A stretch of 15,344 nucleotides of DNA from a bacterium (GCA_021372515.1 JAJFUG010000118.1:1-15344); one strand, 5' to 3'; positions 1 to 7,685 are shown, counted from the first letter of the stretch. The notes: generated by a model from the sequence alone, not told the origin. Numbers and translations are program-made.

Positions 1-195
1 AATATGGTATTCGGCCTGACCCATGATGTCTACCTGTTAGTCCTGGCCCTGGGTGTGGCGCTGGGTTTCCCGCGCCAGACCCTCAGCCTTCTGATAGTGA
101 CTGAAACCCTCTGGTGGTCGCTCCAGCTTTTCCGGGTGCGGCGCGCCGCAGTTTCGGAGCCGTACGATGAATACCTTGTCCGCGAAAGCGCCTGA
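1..195 (+). CDS. C-terminal end of an integral membrane protein (partial)
   Basis: The frame is open to the left edge of the window. The ATG at 4-6 has no visible ribosome binding site, so this is most likely the last ~64 codons of a longer gene. The visible part has one or two hydrophobic segments (roughly residues 8-38 from that ATG) with a glycine-rich pattern, ending in a basic and then acidic tail. The pattern (Asp, then a glycine/leucine-rich helix, GFP, a second helix, Arg-x-Arg) aligns with the C-terminus of the next gene, so the two may be related. It resembles the last two helices of CDP-alcohol phosphatidyltransferase-like proteins, but the catalytic motif would lie outside the window, so this is a guess. 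The stop overlaps the next gene by 29 bases, which suggests co-transcription. Confidence 0.55.
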   Translation, partial: NMVFGLTHDVYLLVLALGVALGFPRQTLSLLIVTETLWWSLQLFRVRRAAVSEPYDEYLVRESA

Positions 196-838
196 GGCAG
201 CGAATCTCCCGCCCGAGCTGGCCGCGCTCCTGCGGCGTCTGGAGGCCCGCGGGGCCTCGCGCCGCGAGCGTCCGGGCCTGCGCCTGTTGGGCATATCGGG
301 CCTGGCCGCGCTGCCGCTCTATTTCATGGGCCTGTTGACCACGCCTCAGACCGTGGGCCTGTCCCTGGCCGGCTGGCTGCTGTTCAGCCGTGAGGGGCTG
401 TTCCGTGTGCGGGTCCAGGGCGCCCCACGGGCAATCCTGCCGCGGGTGCTGCTGTCCGGCCTCGACCTGGTCCTTCTGCTGGCCGTGGGCTACGGCTGCG
501 GCGCGGCCGAGGGGACACCGTTGCGGGGGCTTTTACTCGGAGCCACAGCCGGTCTTTCCTCGGCCTGGGCCGCCTACAGCGCGGTTGCGCTGCTCAAGGC
601 CGTGCCGTCGAAAGTCCGCCTGGCCCACCCCGGCGCGATGGTCCGCCTGGACCACCTGTTCCTGAGCCGGGTGGCTTTCTGGGGCGGCGAGCGCGAGATC
701 GCTCTGGGCGCGGCCGCAGCCGGGCTTGCCGCCGGGTTCCCTCTGACTGGCCTGGTCCTGGCCGCGGTGGGCTCCAACCTCAACTGGATGGTCCGCGCCG
801 GACTGTTCTGGCGGGAGGTGCGCGATGCCAAGGTCTGA
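167..838 (+). CDS. Polytopic membrane protein, possibly a degenerate CDP-alcohol phosphatidyltransferase-like protein
   Basis: This encodes 223 residues. The start ATG at 167 is supported by GGAG at 156-159, seven bases upstream, although it lies inside the preceding gene. The N-terminal ~40 residues are soluble and charged. Hydrophobic segments lie roughly at residues 44-78, 93-112, 117-145 and 178-205. A stretch reading LTTPQTVGLSLAGWLLF recalls the first helix of CDP-alcohol phosphatidyltransferases (TPNQVT type). The C-terminus (Glu-Arg-Glu, glycine-rich helix, GFP, helix, Arg) resembles the end of the preceding protein. The family's defining catalytic signature (D-x2-D-G-x2-A-R, G-x3-D-x3-D) is absent, so enzyme activity of that kind is not expected. 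A membrane role in lipid or polysaccharide assembly is inferred only from the operon. The gene overlaps the GT9 gene downstream by 14 bases. Confidence 0.6.
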   Translation: MNTLSAKAPEAANLPPELAALLRRLEARGASRRERPGLRLLGISGLAALPLYFMGLLTTPQTVGLSLAGWLLFSREGLFRVRVQGAPRAILPRVLLSGLDLVLLLAVGYGCGAAEGTPLRGLLLGATAGLSSAWAAYSAVALLKAVPSKVRLAHPGAMVRLDHLFLSRVAFWGGEREIALGAAAAGLAAGFPLTGLVLAAVGSNLNWMVRAGLFWREVRDAKV

Positions 839-1919
839 AATCAGGCGCGGCGCGGTGCTCAGCCTGAACCTGCACGGCCTGGGCGACATGATTTTCAGCC
901 TGCCGGTGCTGAAAGGCCTGAAAAACGCCGGGTTCGGCCCGGTGGTCTCGCTGCTCTGGCCGTCCCTTGAGGAGATGGCAGTCTGCGCCACTGCGGTGGA
1001 CCGGGCCGTACCGCTGCCCAAGAGTCAGGAGAACGAGCCGGAGCTGGGCCAGTTTGTCCGCGAGCTGGCCGCGCGCTACGATTTCGCCCTCTGCCTGGAT
1101 TTCGCGTTCATGCCGCGGGCCGGGGTGATCAGCCGCAACGCCGAGGCCGACCTGACAATCGGCTTCGGACACAGCCGTGAGGACTATCCCTGGTACGGCC
1201 ACCTGGTCCCGAACCTTCACGGTGAGCACCGCCTGGAGCGTAACCTTCATGTCCTGGACATACTGGACCTCGCCCGTCCGGCCGCGGCGGACAGTTTCGG
1301 CTGCCGCGTGCAGTCGGCGGATGAAGCCCAGGTGGAAAGCTGTCTGGCGGCGACCGGGCTGAGCCCGGAAACCTGCCCGGTGGCCCTTCACCCTGGCAGC
1401 GGCGCGGCCAAGCGCAACTGGCCGGCCGAACGATTCGCCGCCCTGGCCGACCGCGTGGCCGAGGAGAGCGGCGCACCGGTCGTGATTCTGGGCGGCGCGG
1501 CGCGCACCTACGACGGCGTGGATGAGAGCGCCCTGGCCGCACGTGTGGAATCCCTGATGCGTACCCCGGCGCTGAACCTGGCCGGCAAGCTCGGCCTGGC
1601 CGGGCTGGTCGCTCTTCTGCGCCGCTGCCGTCTGTTCATCGGCAACAACAGCGGCCCGGCGCACCTGGCCGCGGCCGTGGCCGGCACGCCCTGCCTTCTG
1701 GTCTGGGCCCCGCGCAACGAGTGGGCCTGGCGTCCGGTGGGCAGTCGGGTGGAGCTGGTGTTCGAGACTCTTGATTGCAGCCCCGCCTGCCCGCTCAACC
1801 AGTGCGGCCACATGCAGGACTGCCTGGAGCGGGTGAGCGTGGAGAGTGTGTTCGCGCGCTATCTGGATTGTTTCGCCGGCCGTGGGTCAGCGGCGCTTCT
1901 GAGCGGAGAGAGACGATGA
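825..1919 (+). CDS. GT9-family glycosyltransferase (heptosyltransferase-like)
   Basis: This encodes 364 residues, a normal length for the ADP-heptose:LPS heptosyltransferase family. These GT-B enzymes add sugars to lipopolysaccharide cores or related glycolipids at the inner membrane. The N-terminal acceptor domain has the glycine loop HGLGD (17-21) followed by FSLPVLKGLK. The C-terminal donor domain has HPGSGAAKRNWP (from H189) and GNNSGPAHLAAA (273-284), which correspond to the conserved HPG and D/N-S/T-G-x-x-H motifs that bind the nucleotide sugar. Four cysteines near the end (C318, C322, C327, C333) match the Cys-rich tail common in this family. The start at 825 overlaps the previous gene by 14 bases, and the stop overlaps the methyltransferase start as ATGA. 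The donor need not be a heptose, and the other genes point to a surface polysaccharide or glycolipid. Confidence 0.9.
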   Translation: MPRSEIRRGAVLSLNLHGLGDMIFSLPVLKGLKNAGFGPVVSLLWPSLEEMAVCATAVDRAVPLPKSQENEPELGQFVRELAARYDFALCLDFAFMPRAGVISRNAEADLTIGFGHSREDYPWYGHLVPNLHGEHRLERNLHVLDILDLARPAAADSFGCRVQSADEAQVESCLAATGLSPETCPVALHPGSGAAKRNWPAERFAALADRVAEESGAPVVILGGAARTYDGVDESALAARVESLMRTPALNLAGKLGLAGLVALLRRCRLFIGNNSGPAHLAAAVAGTPCLLVWAPRNEWAWRPVGSRVELVFETLDCSPACPLNQCGHMQDCLERVSVESVFARYLDCFAGRGSAALLSGERR

Positions 1920-2392
1920 AAGTGGAGCTGGCCAGCGGCGAGCGGCCCTATGACGGGTTCCTGCATTGCGATGAGCGCGTTCTGCCAGCCACGAATCTTG
2001 TCTGCCGGATCGAGCGGCTGCCCTTTGCCGACAACTCGGTGGAGCAGCTCCTGGCGAGCCACATCATCGAGCATTTCCCCTACGCCACTATCGGCGCGGT
2101 GCTGGCCGAGTGGCGCCGCGTGCTGCGCCCCGGCGGCGGGATACACATTATCACGCCCAACCTGGGCTATATCGCCCACGGCTATGTCGAGGGCTGGCTG
2201 GAGTACACCGAGTCCCGGAACCGTCTGTACGGCGGCCAGGACTACAGCGGCAATTTCCACTACACGATGTTCGACAGCGCGGCCCTGCGCGCGGCCCTTC
2301 TGGAGGCCGGGTTCCGCAGCGCCGTGGATGTCACCGCCAATTACGAGCGCCGCAAGGTGCCGATGAGCATCTACTTCAACGCGGAGAAATAA
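1916..2392 (+). CDS. Small class I SAM-dependent methyltransferase
   Basis: This encodes 158 residues. The ATG at 1916 overlaps the GT9 stop (ATGA) and follows the purine-rich GGAGAGAG, so it is preferred over an in-frame upstream ATG inside the GT9 gene. The protein is a minimal Rossmann methyltransferase of the kind found in polysaccharide clusters. Motif I appears as VELASG with a following Gly-Phe-x-x-x-Asp acidic residue (3-19). LPFADNSVEQ (35-44), SHIIEHF (48-54) and LRPGGGIHIITPN (70-82) are the usual motifs II to III and post-motifs. The protein is shorter than typical members because it begins directly at motif I. A sugar O- or N-methylation role is inferred from the neighbours; the substrate cannot be told. 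The next gene begins two bases after the stop. Confidence 0.85.
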   Translation: MKVELASGERPYDGFLHCDERVLPATNLVCRIERLPFADNSVEQLLASHIIEHFPYATIGAVLAEWRRVLRPGGGIHIITPNLGYIAHGYVEGWLEYTESRNRLYGGQDYSGNFHYTMFDSAALRAALLEAGFRSAVDVTANYERRKVPMSIYFNAEK

Positions 2393-2394
2393 CC

Positions 2395-3144
2395 ATGGAC
2401 GAGGTTATTGCGATTCTCCAGGCAAGGATGCAGAGCGAGCGCCTGCCGGGCAAGGTGATGGCCGATATCTGCGGGCGGCCGCTCCTGGCCCATGTGATCG
2501 AGCGCCTGCACGCCACCTCCGGCGTGGACCGCGTGGTGCTGGCCGTGCCCGCGGCCGAGGCCTACCTGTTCGATGAACTGGCGCACGAATGCGTGGCCGA
2601 CCTCTGCCCGGGCAGCCCCTGGGACGTGCTGGAGCGGTTCTACATGGCGGCCCGGCGTTTCCCGGCCCCGATCACGATCCGCGTGACCGGCGACAACCCC
2701 CTGATCGATATCCCCATGCTGGAGAACTGTATCGAGGAATGCCGCTCCGGCTGCTGGGACATGGTGGGCACAAGCGGTCTGCCCCTGGGTTGCAGCGCCG
2801 AGGTGTTCCCCAGCTCGCTGCTCGACATCCTGAACCGTTTCGGCAAGCGCGATTACCACCGCGAGCACGTGACCACCTATCTCTACGAGCATGAATCGGA
2901 TTTCCGCGTGCTGCGCCTGAGCGCCCCCGGTCACCTGGCCGCCCCCAAGCTGCGCCTGACCGTGGACACGCTGGAGGACCTGACCCTGATGCGCCTGGTC
3001 TACGATGAGTTCTACCGTCCGGGCCACTGCGTCAAGCTCTCGAACGCCGTGCGTTTCCTGTGCGAGAACCCCGAGTACGCGGCCCTGAACGGCCACGTGA
3101 CCCAGAAAAACTGGCGGCCGGCCGTGGTGAGCGCCGTGGCCTGA
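2395..3144 (+). CDS. spsF: SpsF-type cytidylyltransferase (acylneuraminate cytidylyltransferase family)
   Basis: This encodes 249 residues. The ATG at 2395 follows GGAGA at 2383-2387. The fold is that of nucleotidyltransferases that activate an acidic sugar as a CMP- or CDP-derivative. The N-terminal signature ILQARMQSERLPGK (7-20) carries the CTP-binding Arg and Lys. RVTGDNPLID (96-105) carries the metal-binding Asp100. The later stretches YHREHVTTYLYEH and LRLTVDTLEDL are typical of the SpsF branch (COG1861), not of classical NeuA. In Bacillus subtilis, spsE, spsF and spsG form a spore-coat polysaccharide set, and the same three families occur here. The likely role is activating the product of the NeuB-family enzyme encoded downstream. 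The exact sugar is unknown. Confidence 0.88.
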   Translation: MDEVIAILQARMQSERLPGKVMADICGRPLLAHVIERLHATSGVDRVVLAVPAAEAYLFDELAHECVADLCPGSPWDVLERFYMAARRFPAPITIRVTGDNPLIDIPMLENCIEECRSGCWDMVGTSGLPLGCSAEVFPSSLLDILNRFGKRDYHREHVTTYLYEHESDFRVLRLSAPGHLAAPKLRLTVDTLEDLTLMRLVYDEFYRPGHCVKLSNAVRFLCENPEYAALNGHVTQKNWRPAVVSAVA

Positions 3145-3155
3145 AAGAAGGACAC

Positions 3156-4226
3156 ATGGACTTTGCGCTGACAGAAAGACTGGTCCTGCGCTGCGACGGC
3201 TCGCGCAGTCTGGGCCTGGGTCACCTGGCCCGTTGCGCCATGCTGGCGGCCAACCTGGCCGCCCCGGGCCGCAGCCGTCTGGTCTGCCGCGAGGACCCGC
3301 TGGCCCGCCGCTTTGTCGCCGAGCGCGCGCTGGAGGCGAGCTTCATTCCCCGCTCCTGCAGCCCGGAGGAGGAGGCCGACCTTCTGGCCGACCTGTGCAT
3401 TACCGACAGCGCGCAGTTTGTGCTCCTCGACCGGCGTGACAACAGCCTGGAATATGTAAGCACCCTGGTGCGGGCCGGACTTTTCGTGGTCGACATCGAG
3501 GACCGCGGGCCGGGACGTTGCGAGTCGCATATCCTGATCGACAGCCATATCTGGCCGGGCAGCGAGGAGGCGGGCTGCCGGGGCAAGCCGCTCTGCGGCT
3601 TCGGCCCGGACTGGGCCCTGATAGACCTGCGTTACGCCCGCGCGGCGGCCTGCCTGAGTCTCACGCCAGAGGCCGAGCGGCTTCAGACCGTGCGCGAGGT
3701 GGTGGTGAGCCTGGGCGGCTCCGACCCGGCCGGACTCACCCGTGTCGTGCTCGGACAGATAGACCGGGTGGAGGGCGATTTCCGGGTCAGCCTGGTGGCG
3801 GGTCCCGGAGTGGACACCAGCGGCCTGGCGTGCAGTTTCCACGAGTTGCGGCTGCTGCGCGGCCTGCGCTGCCTGGACGAGGTGTTCTCCGGGGCGCAGC
3901 TGGCCGTGGTGAGCGGCGGGGTGACCATGCTCGAGGCCCTTTGCGTGGGCGTGCCGGTGCTGGTCGTGCCGCAGCACCGCGAGCAGTACGTGAACGCGGC
4001 GCGTTTCGCCCTGCGGGCCGGCCTGTCGCTGGCGCCCCCGCCCGAGGACGCCGCCCACCGCGAGCGCATTTTCCGCGCCCTGGAGCAGATAATCGAAGAC
4101 CCCGTGCTGCGGGTCGGCCTGGCCCGGGCCGGGGCGGCGCTGGTGGATGGCCACGCCCTGGAGCGCCTGGCCGGAACCATGGCCTATCTGGAAAGCGCCC
4201 GCAGAGAGAAAGTGTTCGGCAATTGA
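3156..4226 (+). CDS. pseG: PseG/SpsG-type UDP-sugar hydrolase
   Basis: This encodes 356 residues. The ATG at 3156 is chosen because the preceding AAAGAAGGA is a good ribosome binding site and the family motif begins right after it. PseG releases UDP from a 2,4-diacetamido-trideoxy sugar, giving the free sugar used by the NeuB/PseI step. RCDGSRSLGLGHLARC contains the GxGHxxRC motif with the catalytic His at position 23. SLGGSDP (185-191) and SGGVTMLE (253-260) form the C-terminal UDP-binding half, with Glu260 in the place of the uridine-contacting Glu. The protein is somewhat longer than typical PseG, and the middle of its N-terminal half (VLLDRRDNS) departs from the usual D-D-Y stretch, so the substrate may differ. 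It lies 11 bases after the cytidylyltransferase gene and upstream of neuB. Confidence 0.85.
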   Translation: MDFALTERLVLRCDGSRSLGLGHLARCAMLAANLAAPGRSRLVCREDPLARRFVAERALEASFIPRSCSPEEEADLLADLCITDSAQFVLLDRRDNSLEYVSTLVRAGLFVVDIEDRGPGRCESHILIDSHIWPGSEEAGCRGKPLCGFGPDWALIDLRYARAAACLSLTPEAERLQTVREVVVSLGGSDPAGLTRVVLGQIDRVEGDFRVSLVAGPGVDTSGLACSFHELRLLRGLRCLDEVFSGAQLAVVSGGVTMLEALCVGVPVLVVPQHREQYVNAARFALRAGLSLAPPPEDAAHRERIFRALEQIIEDPVLRVGLARAGAALVDGHALERLAGTMAYLESARREKVFGN

Positions 4227-4312
4227 CAATCACCTCCGGCGCAGCCCGGCCGGATTGTACGTACCCCCTGAAGCGGCCGTCAAGCCGCGCTTACAAGGGA
4301 GAAAGGCCCGCC
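4227..4312 (+). promoter_or_regulatory. Intergenic gap inside the operon with a small hairpin
   Basis: This 86-base gap is the only sizeable one in an otherwise packed operon. It holds a weak hairpin at 4273-4288 (GCGGC, six-base loop, GCCGC) and then the purine-rich ribosome binding region AAGGGAGAAAGG at 4295-4306, before the ATG at 4313. I see no clear promoter and no T-tract. An internal promoter or an mRNA processing site is possible, but the sequence does not show it. Confidence 0.25.
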
Positions 4313-5545
4313 ATGGACAGACCGGGTGTGATCATCATCGGCGGCGGGATCATGCAGATCCCGCTGATCGAGGCGGCGAAGAAGATGGAGCTTCTCACTG
4401 TCGTGACCGACTACAACCCCCGCGCGCCGGGGCTGGCCCTGGCCGACATCGCCCTGGAGGTCAGCACGCGCAACGTGGATTTCAACGTGCTCTCGGCCCG
4501 GCGTATCGCGGCCGGGGTGCCGATCCGCGGCGTGCTCACCGTGGGCACGGATGCCAGCCGCACAGTGAGCGCGGTGGCCGCGGCCCTCGAGCTGCCGGGG
4601 ATCCGCTACGATGTGGCCGAGCGGGCCACGGACAAGGTCAAGATGCGCCGGGCGTTCAAGGAGCACGGGGTGCCCTCGCCCGAGTTCGTCTATGTCTGGA
4701 CCCGTGAGGAAATGCGCCGCGCCGTGCGCCGTCTGGGCTATCCCTGCGTGATCAAGCCCGCCGATAACATGGGCGCGCGCGGGGTGCAGATGCTCACCCG
4801 CGGCTCCGACCTGGACCAGGCTTTCACCGAGGCCCGCCGCGCCTCGGTCAGCGGGATGCTGCTGGTAGAGGAATACATGGAGGGCCCCGAGCTGTCCATC
4901 GACGCCCTGGTCTGGAACGGGCGTGTCGCGATCACCGGGATCGGTGACCGGATCATCCAGGGCGCGCCGCATTTCATCGAGCTGGGCCACACCATGCCCT
5001 CCGCCCTGCCCAAAAAGGTGCTGAACGAGGCGGTGCGGGTGATGAAACAGGGCATCCGCGCCCTGGGGATCGATATCGGAGCGGCCAAGGGCGACATCAA
5101 GCTCACCCCGCAGGGGCCGATGATCGGCGAGCTGGCCGCGCGGCTTTCGGGCGGGTTCATGAGCGGGTTCACCTATCCCTACGCCACCGGGGTGGACCTG
5201 ATGAGCGCCGCGATCCGTATATCCATGGGCGAGCACCCCGGCGACCTCACCCCGCGCTGGAACAAGGTCTCGGCCGAGCGGGCGATCATCCCGGCCGCGG
5301 GACGGATCACCGCCGTGCGGGGGCTGGACAAAGCACTCGCCTTGCCGGGAGTGAAAAACATATTTACTATGTACAAGACCGGCGACATGTACCGCGAGCC
5401 GACCAGCAACCTGGGCAAGTTCGGCCATCTGATCGCCGTGGCGGACACGCGCACCGAGCTGGAGAGCCTCTGTGACACGGCGCTCCGCACGGTGCAGGTC
5501 CGCACCGACCCCCAGGCGCAACCCCTGATCGAGAAAGCCTCCTGA
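4313..5545 (+). CDS. ATP-grasp family ligase (carbamoyl-phosphate synthase/biotin carboxylase-like)
   Basis: This encodes 410 residues. The ATG at 4313 follows AAGGGAG/AAAGG. The N-terminal preATP-grasp Rossmann domain starts GVIIIGGGIMQIPLIEAAKK, with the VTDYNPRAPG loop typical of PurK and carbamoyl-phosphate synthase-like proteins. The ATP-grasp core has GYPCVIKPAD with Lys148, the adenine-side LVEEYMEGPELSID (E186, E187, E193), and the metal-binding acidic segment GDIKL...IGELAARLSGG (E273). The last ~80 residues form a small C-terminal domain. Such ligases couple a carboxylate to an amine or similar nucleophile through an acyl-phosphate. The substrate is not evident. The gene sits between pseG and neuB and abuts neuB exactly, so a step in making or decorating the acidic sugar (for example amino-acid attachment) is a reasonable inference only. 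Confidence 0.85.
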   Translation: MDRPGVIIIGGGIMQIPLIEAAKKMELLTVVTDYNPRAPGLALADIALEVSTRNVDFNVLSARRIAAGVPIRGVLTVGTDASRTVSAVAAALELPGIRYDVAERATDKVKMRRAFKEHGVPSPEFVYVWTREEMRRAVRRLGYPCVIKPADNMGARGVQMLTRGSDLDQAFTEARRASVSGMLLVEEYMEGPELSIDALVWNGRVAITGIGDRIIQGAPHFIELGHTMPSALPKKVLNEAVRVMKQGIRALGIDIGAAKGDIKLTPQGPMIGELAARLSGGFMSGFTYPYATGVDLMSAAIRISMGEHPGDLTPRWNKVSAERAIIPAAGRITAVRGLDKALALPGVKNIFTMYKTGDMYREPTSNLGKFGHLIAVADTRTELESLCDTALRTVQVRTDPQAQPLIEKAS

Positions 5546-6598
5546 ATGAAACAGGTCCGTATCGGCAACGAGCATACCGGCTATGTCCGCGTGGGCGGCG
5601 ACAACCCCTGCGCGGTCATGGCCGAGGTGGGGATCAATCACGACGGCAGCGTGGAGCGCGCCCTGGAGCTGGTGCGCCTGGCCGCCGGCTCCGGCGCGGA
5701 CCTGATCAAGTTCCAGCTTATCGACCCGGATGCGATGGTGCAGCGCGGGAGGCTGGGCGCGGTCTGGGAAATCTACCGCCGCCACACCCTGAGCCTTGAG
5801 GATATGGCCCGGGTGAGCCACGCCTGCGCCGAGCGCAGCGTCCCCTTTGTCTGCACCGTGTTCGACCAGGCCGGCGCGGCCAGGATGGTGGAGCTTGGGG
5901 TGAACGCGTTCAAGGTCGCCAGTTGCGACATGACCCACCATCCCCTGCTCGCGTCCCTGGGCCAGTACGGCCTGCCGGTGCTGCTCAGCACGGGCCTGGC
6001 CGACCTGGAGGAGGTGGGCCTGGCCGTGCGCGCCCTTAAGCACGGCGGCTGCAAGGAGATAGTCCTTCTGCACTGCGTGAGCGCCTACCCGGCCCCGGCC
6101 GAGTCGGTCAACCTGCGCGCCATGCAAACGCTCCAGCGGCGGTTCCGTTGTCCTGTGGGCTACTCGGACCACACGGAAGGCGCGCTCGCCCCGGCCCTGG
6201 CCGCGTCCTTGGGCGCGAGCATCGTCGAGAAGCATTTCACCTGGGACAGCGCCGCCCCTGGCCCGGATCACGCCCTGAGCCTGGGGCCTGAGGCTTTCCG
6301 CCGCATGGTCGGTGACATCCGCCTGGCCGAGAAAATGCGCGGCCACGGACGCAAAGTCCCGGCCCAGGTGGAGCGCGCCGAGCGCAAGGTCGGCCGCCGC
6401 GGCTACTACCTTCTGCGGGAAGTCCACGCCGGGGAGAAAGTGGACCCCAAGGACCTGGCCGCGCTCAAGCCCTGGACCGAGGTCGGCCCGCAGCAGTGGC
6501 ACAGCCTGCGCAGTCTGGTCTACGCCCGCGACATGGCCGCCGGCGAGGGCCTGAACCGGGCGGATGTAAAACCCTTCCGTCCCGCTGCGGGTAACTGA
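5546..6598 (+). CDS. neuB: NeuB-family nonulosonic acid synthase (sialic/legionaminic/pseudaminic acid synthase-like)
   Basis: This encodes 350 residues and begins at the base after the ATP-grasp stop. The enzyme condenses phosphoenolpyruvate with a free hexose to give a nine-carbon acidic sugar. The TIM barrel shows AEVGINHDG (26-34), DLIKFQ (52-57), HCVSAYP (176-182), GYSDHT (205-210), VEKHF (227-231) and PGPDH (238-242). H209 and H230 match the metal-binding histidines of the family, and E27 and K55 are conserved. A C-terminal SAF (antifreeze-like) domain follows from about residue 283, with R284/R285 at the position of the substrate-contacting Arg. The usual RPGxGI stretch of this domain reads KPWTEV here. 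Which of NeuB, LegI or PseI it equals cannot be decided from sequence alone; pseG next door favours a di-N-acetylated trideoxy sugar. Confidence 0.92.
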   Translation: MKQVRIGNEHTGYVRVGGDNPCAVMAEVGINHDGSVERALELVRLAAGSGADLIKFQLIDPDAMVQRGRLGAVWEIYRRHTLSLEDMARVSHACAERSVPFVCTVFDQAGAARMVELGVNAFKVASCDMTHHPLLASLGQYGLPVLLSTGLADLEEVGLAVRALKHGGCKEIVLLHCVSAYPAPAESVNLRAMQTLQRRFRCPVGYSDHTEGALAPALAASLGASIVEKHFTWDSAAPGPDHALSLGPEAFRRMVGDIRLAEKMRGHGRKVPAQVERAERKVGRRGYYLLREVHAGEKVDPKDLAALKPWTEVGPQQWHSLRSLVYARDMAAGEGLNRADVKPFRPAAGN

Positions 6599-6602
6599 CC
6601 CC

Positions 6603-7673
6603 ATGGCCGCCGCCCGGTTCCTGACCGCGGCCCTGGTGGGGGCCGGACGGATCGGCTGCCGCCTGGAGCGCGACCCGCTGCGCGGCAAGCCCTGCACCCA
6701 TGCCGGGGCCCTGGAAGCCACCGGCCGGGTGCGCCTGGTCGCCGCCGCCGACCCCGACCCGGACCGTCTGGCCGAATTCGGCCGCGACTGGGGCGTGGGG
6801 CTCCTCTACCGCTCCCACCTGGACCTGCTGGAAAAAGAACGGGTCGATATCCTGGCTGTCGCCTCCCCCACTCACACGCACGCGCGGATTGTCGTGGACG
6901 CCGCAGAGTCCGGCAAGGTGCGCGGAATCTACTGCGAAAAGCCGATTGCACTTACGCTTGAGGATGCCGACCGCATGGTCGAGGCCTGCGAGCGCGCGGG
7001 TGTCGTGTTGGTTATCGGCCACGAGCGCCGTTTCGGGGCGCATTTTGTCCGCGCGCGCGAACTGGTGGGCTCGGGAGAGTTGGGCGAGGTGCGTAGCGTC
7101 CTCGGCCAGGCGCTCTCGGCCGAGCCGCCTCGGCTACCCAGGGAGTGGTTCGGCGGCGGGCCGCTGTTCCATGACGGGACACACCTGACCGACCTGATGA
7201 ACTATTTCTGCGGCCCGGTGGACTGGGTGATCGGCAAGGTGGGCCGCGCCCACGGCCCGCGCAATGTCGAGCACACGGCAGCCGGGCTGCTGGGGTTCGC
7301 CAGCGGCGCGACCGGGTTTATCGAGGGCGGCGGGCGGCGGGATTATTTCGCGTTCGAGCTGGAAATCCAGGGCAGCCGGGGCGTGCTGCGCGTGGGCAAC
7401 CGCGCGCCGGAGCTGTGGCTGGCCCGCCCCAGCGGACGGCTGAGCGGGTTCGCCGAGCTGGAGCGGGCGGAGTTTCCCGCCTACACGCCCAACAACGGGT
7501 TCACGGCCGCGTTCGAGGGCCTGATCCGCCAGATCGAGAGCGGCGAGCCGAGCCTCAGCACTGGGCGCGACGGCCGCGCGGCGCTGGCAGTGATCCTGGC
7601 CCTGTACGAGAGCGCGGCCCGGGGCGGGAGAAGGGTGCGGCTCCGGCCCGCTACAGCCGACTCTCCACTCTGA
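6603..7673 (+). CDS. Gfo/Idh/MocA-family NAD(P)-dependent sugar oxidoreductase
   Basis: This encodes 356 residues and starts four bases after neuB. The N-terminal Rossmann fold begins ALVGAGRIG (10-18), followed by AAADPDPDR, the acidic residue that selects the cofactor ribose. The family signature CEKPIAL has E112-K113-P114, with the catalytic Lys. FHDGTHLTDL (from 189) provides D191, H194 and D197, matching the conserved D-x-x-x-H-x-x-D catalytic arrangement. The length is typical. These enzymes oxidise or reduce hydroxyls on sugars or nucleotide sugars. Similar dehydrogenases accompany some nonulosonic acid and di-acetamido sugar clusters. Whether it acts on the precursor or on the CMP-sugar is unknown. 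It is the last gene of the operon, and a 209-base intergenic region follows. Confidence 0.9.
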   Translation: MAAARFLTAALVGAGRIGCRLERDPLRGKPCTHAGALEATGRVRLVAAADPDPDRLAEFGRDWGVGLLYRSHLDLLEKERVDILAVASPTHTHARIVVDAAESGKVRGIYCEKPIALTLEDADRMVEACERAGVVLVIGHERRFGAHFVRARELVGSGELGEVRSVLGQALSAEPPRLPREWFGGGPLFHDGTHLTDLMNYFCGPVDWVIGKVGRAHGPRNVEHTAAGLLGFASGATGFIEGGGRRDYFAFELEIQGSRGVLRVGNRAPELWLARPSGRLSGFAELERAEFPAYTPNNGFTAAFEGLIRQIESGEPSLSTGRDGRAALAVILALYESAARGGRRVRLRPATADSPL

Positions 7674-7685
7674 ATCAGCGACAGT

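Noticed and set aside
3012-4229. A 405-codon minus-strand frame over the pseG-like gene, and similar ones at 780-1811 and 2371-3096
   Set aside because: All are GC-driven shadows of well-supported + strand genes, with no supporting ribosome sites or motifs.
4273-4288. Hairpin in the gap before the ATP-grasp gene as a terminator
   Set aside because: The stem is only five bases, there is no T-tract, and the downstream genes belong to the same pathway.
3518-4312. N-terminal extension of the ATP-grasp gene back to 3518
   Set aside because: The extension overlaps pseG out of frame and is Arg/Gly/Pro-rich noise. The family's first beta strand starts right after the ATG at 4313, which has its own ribosome binding site.
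4280-6721. An 813-codon open frame on the minus strand across the ATP-grasp and neuB genes
   Set aside because: It lies entirely antisense to two genes with clear family motifs. Long antisense frames are expected in GC-rich DNA, and the translation (rich in His, Gln, Arg, Ala) shows no domain.
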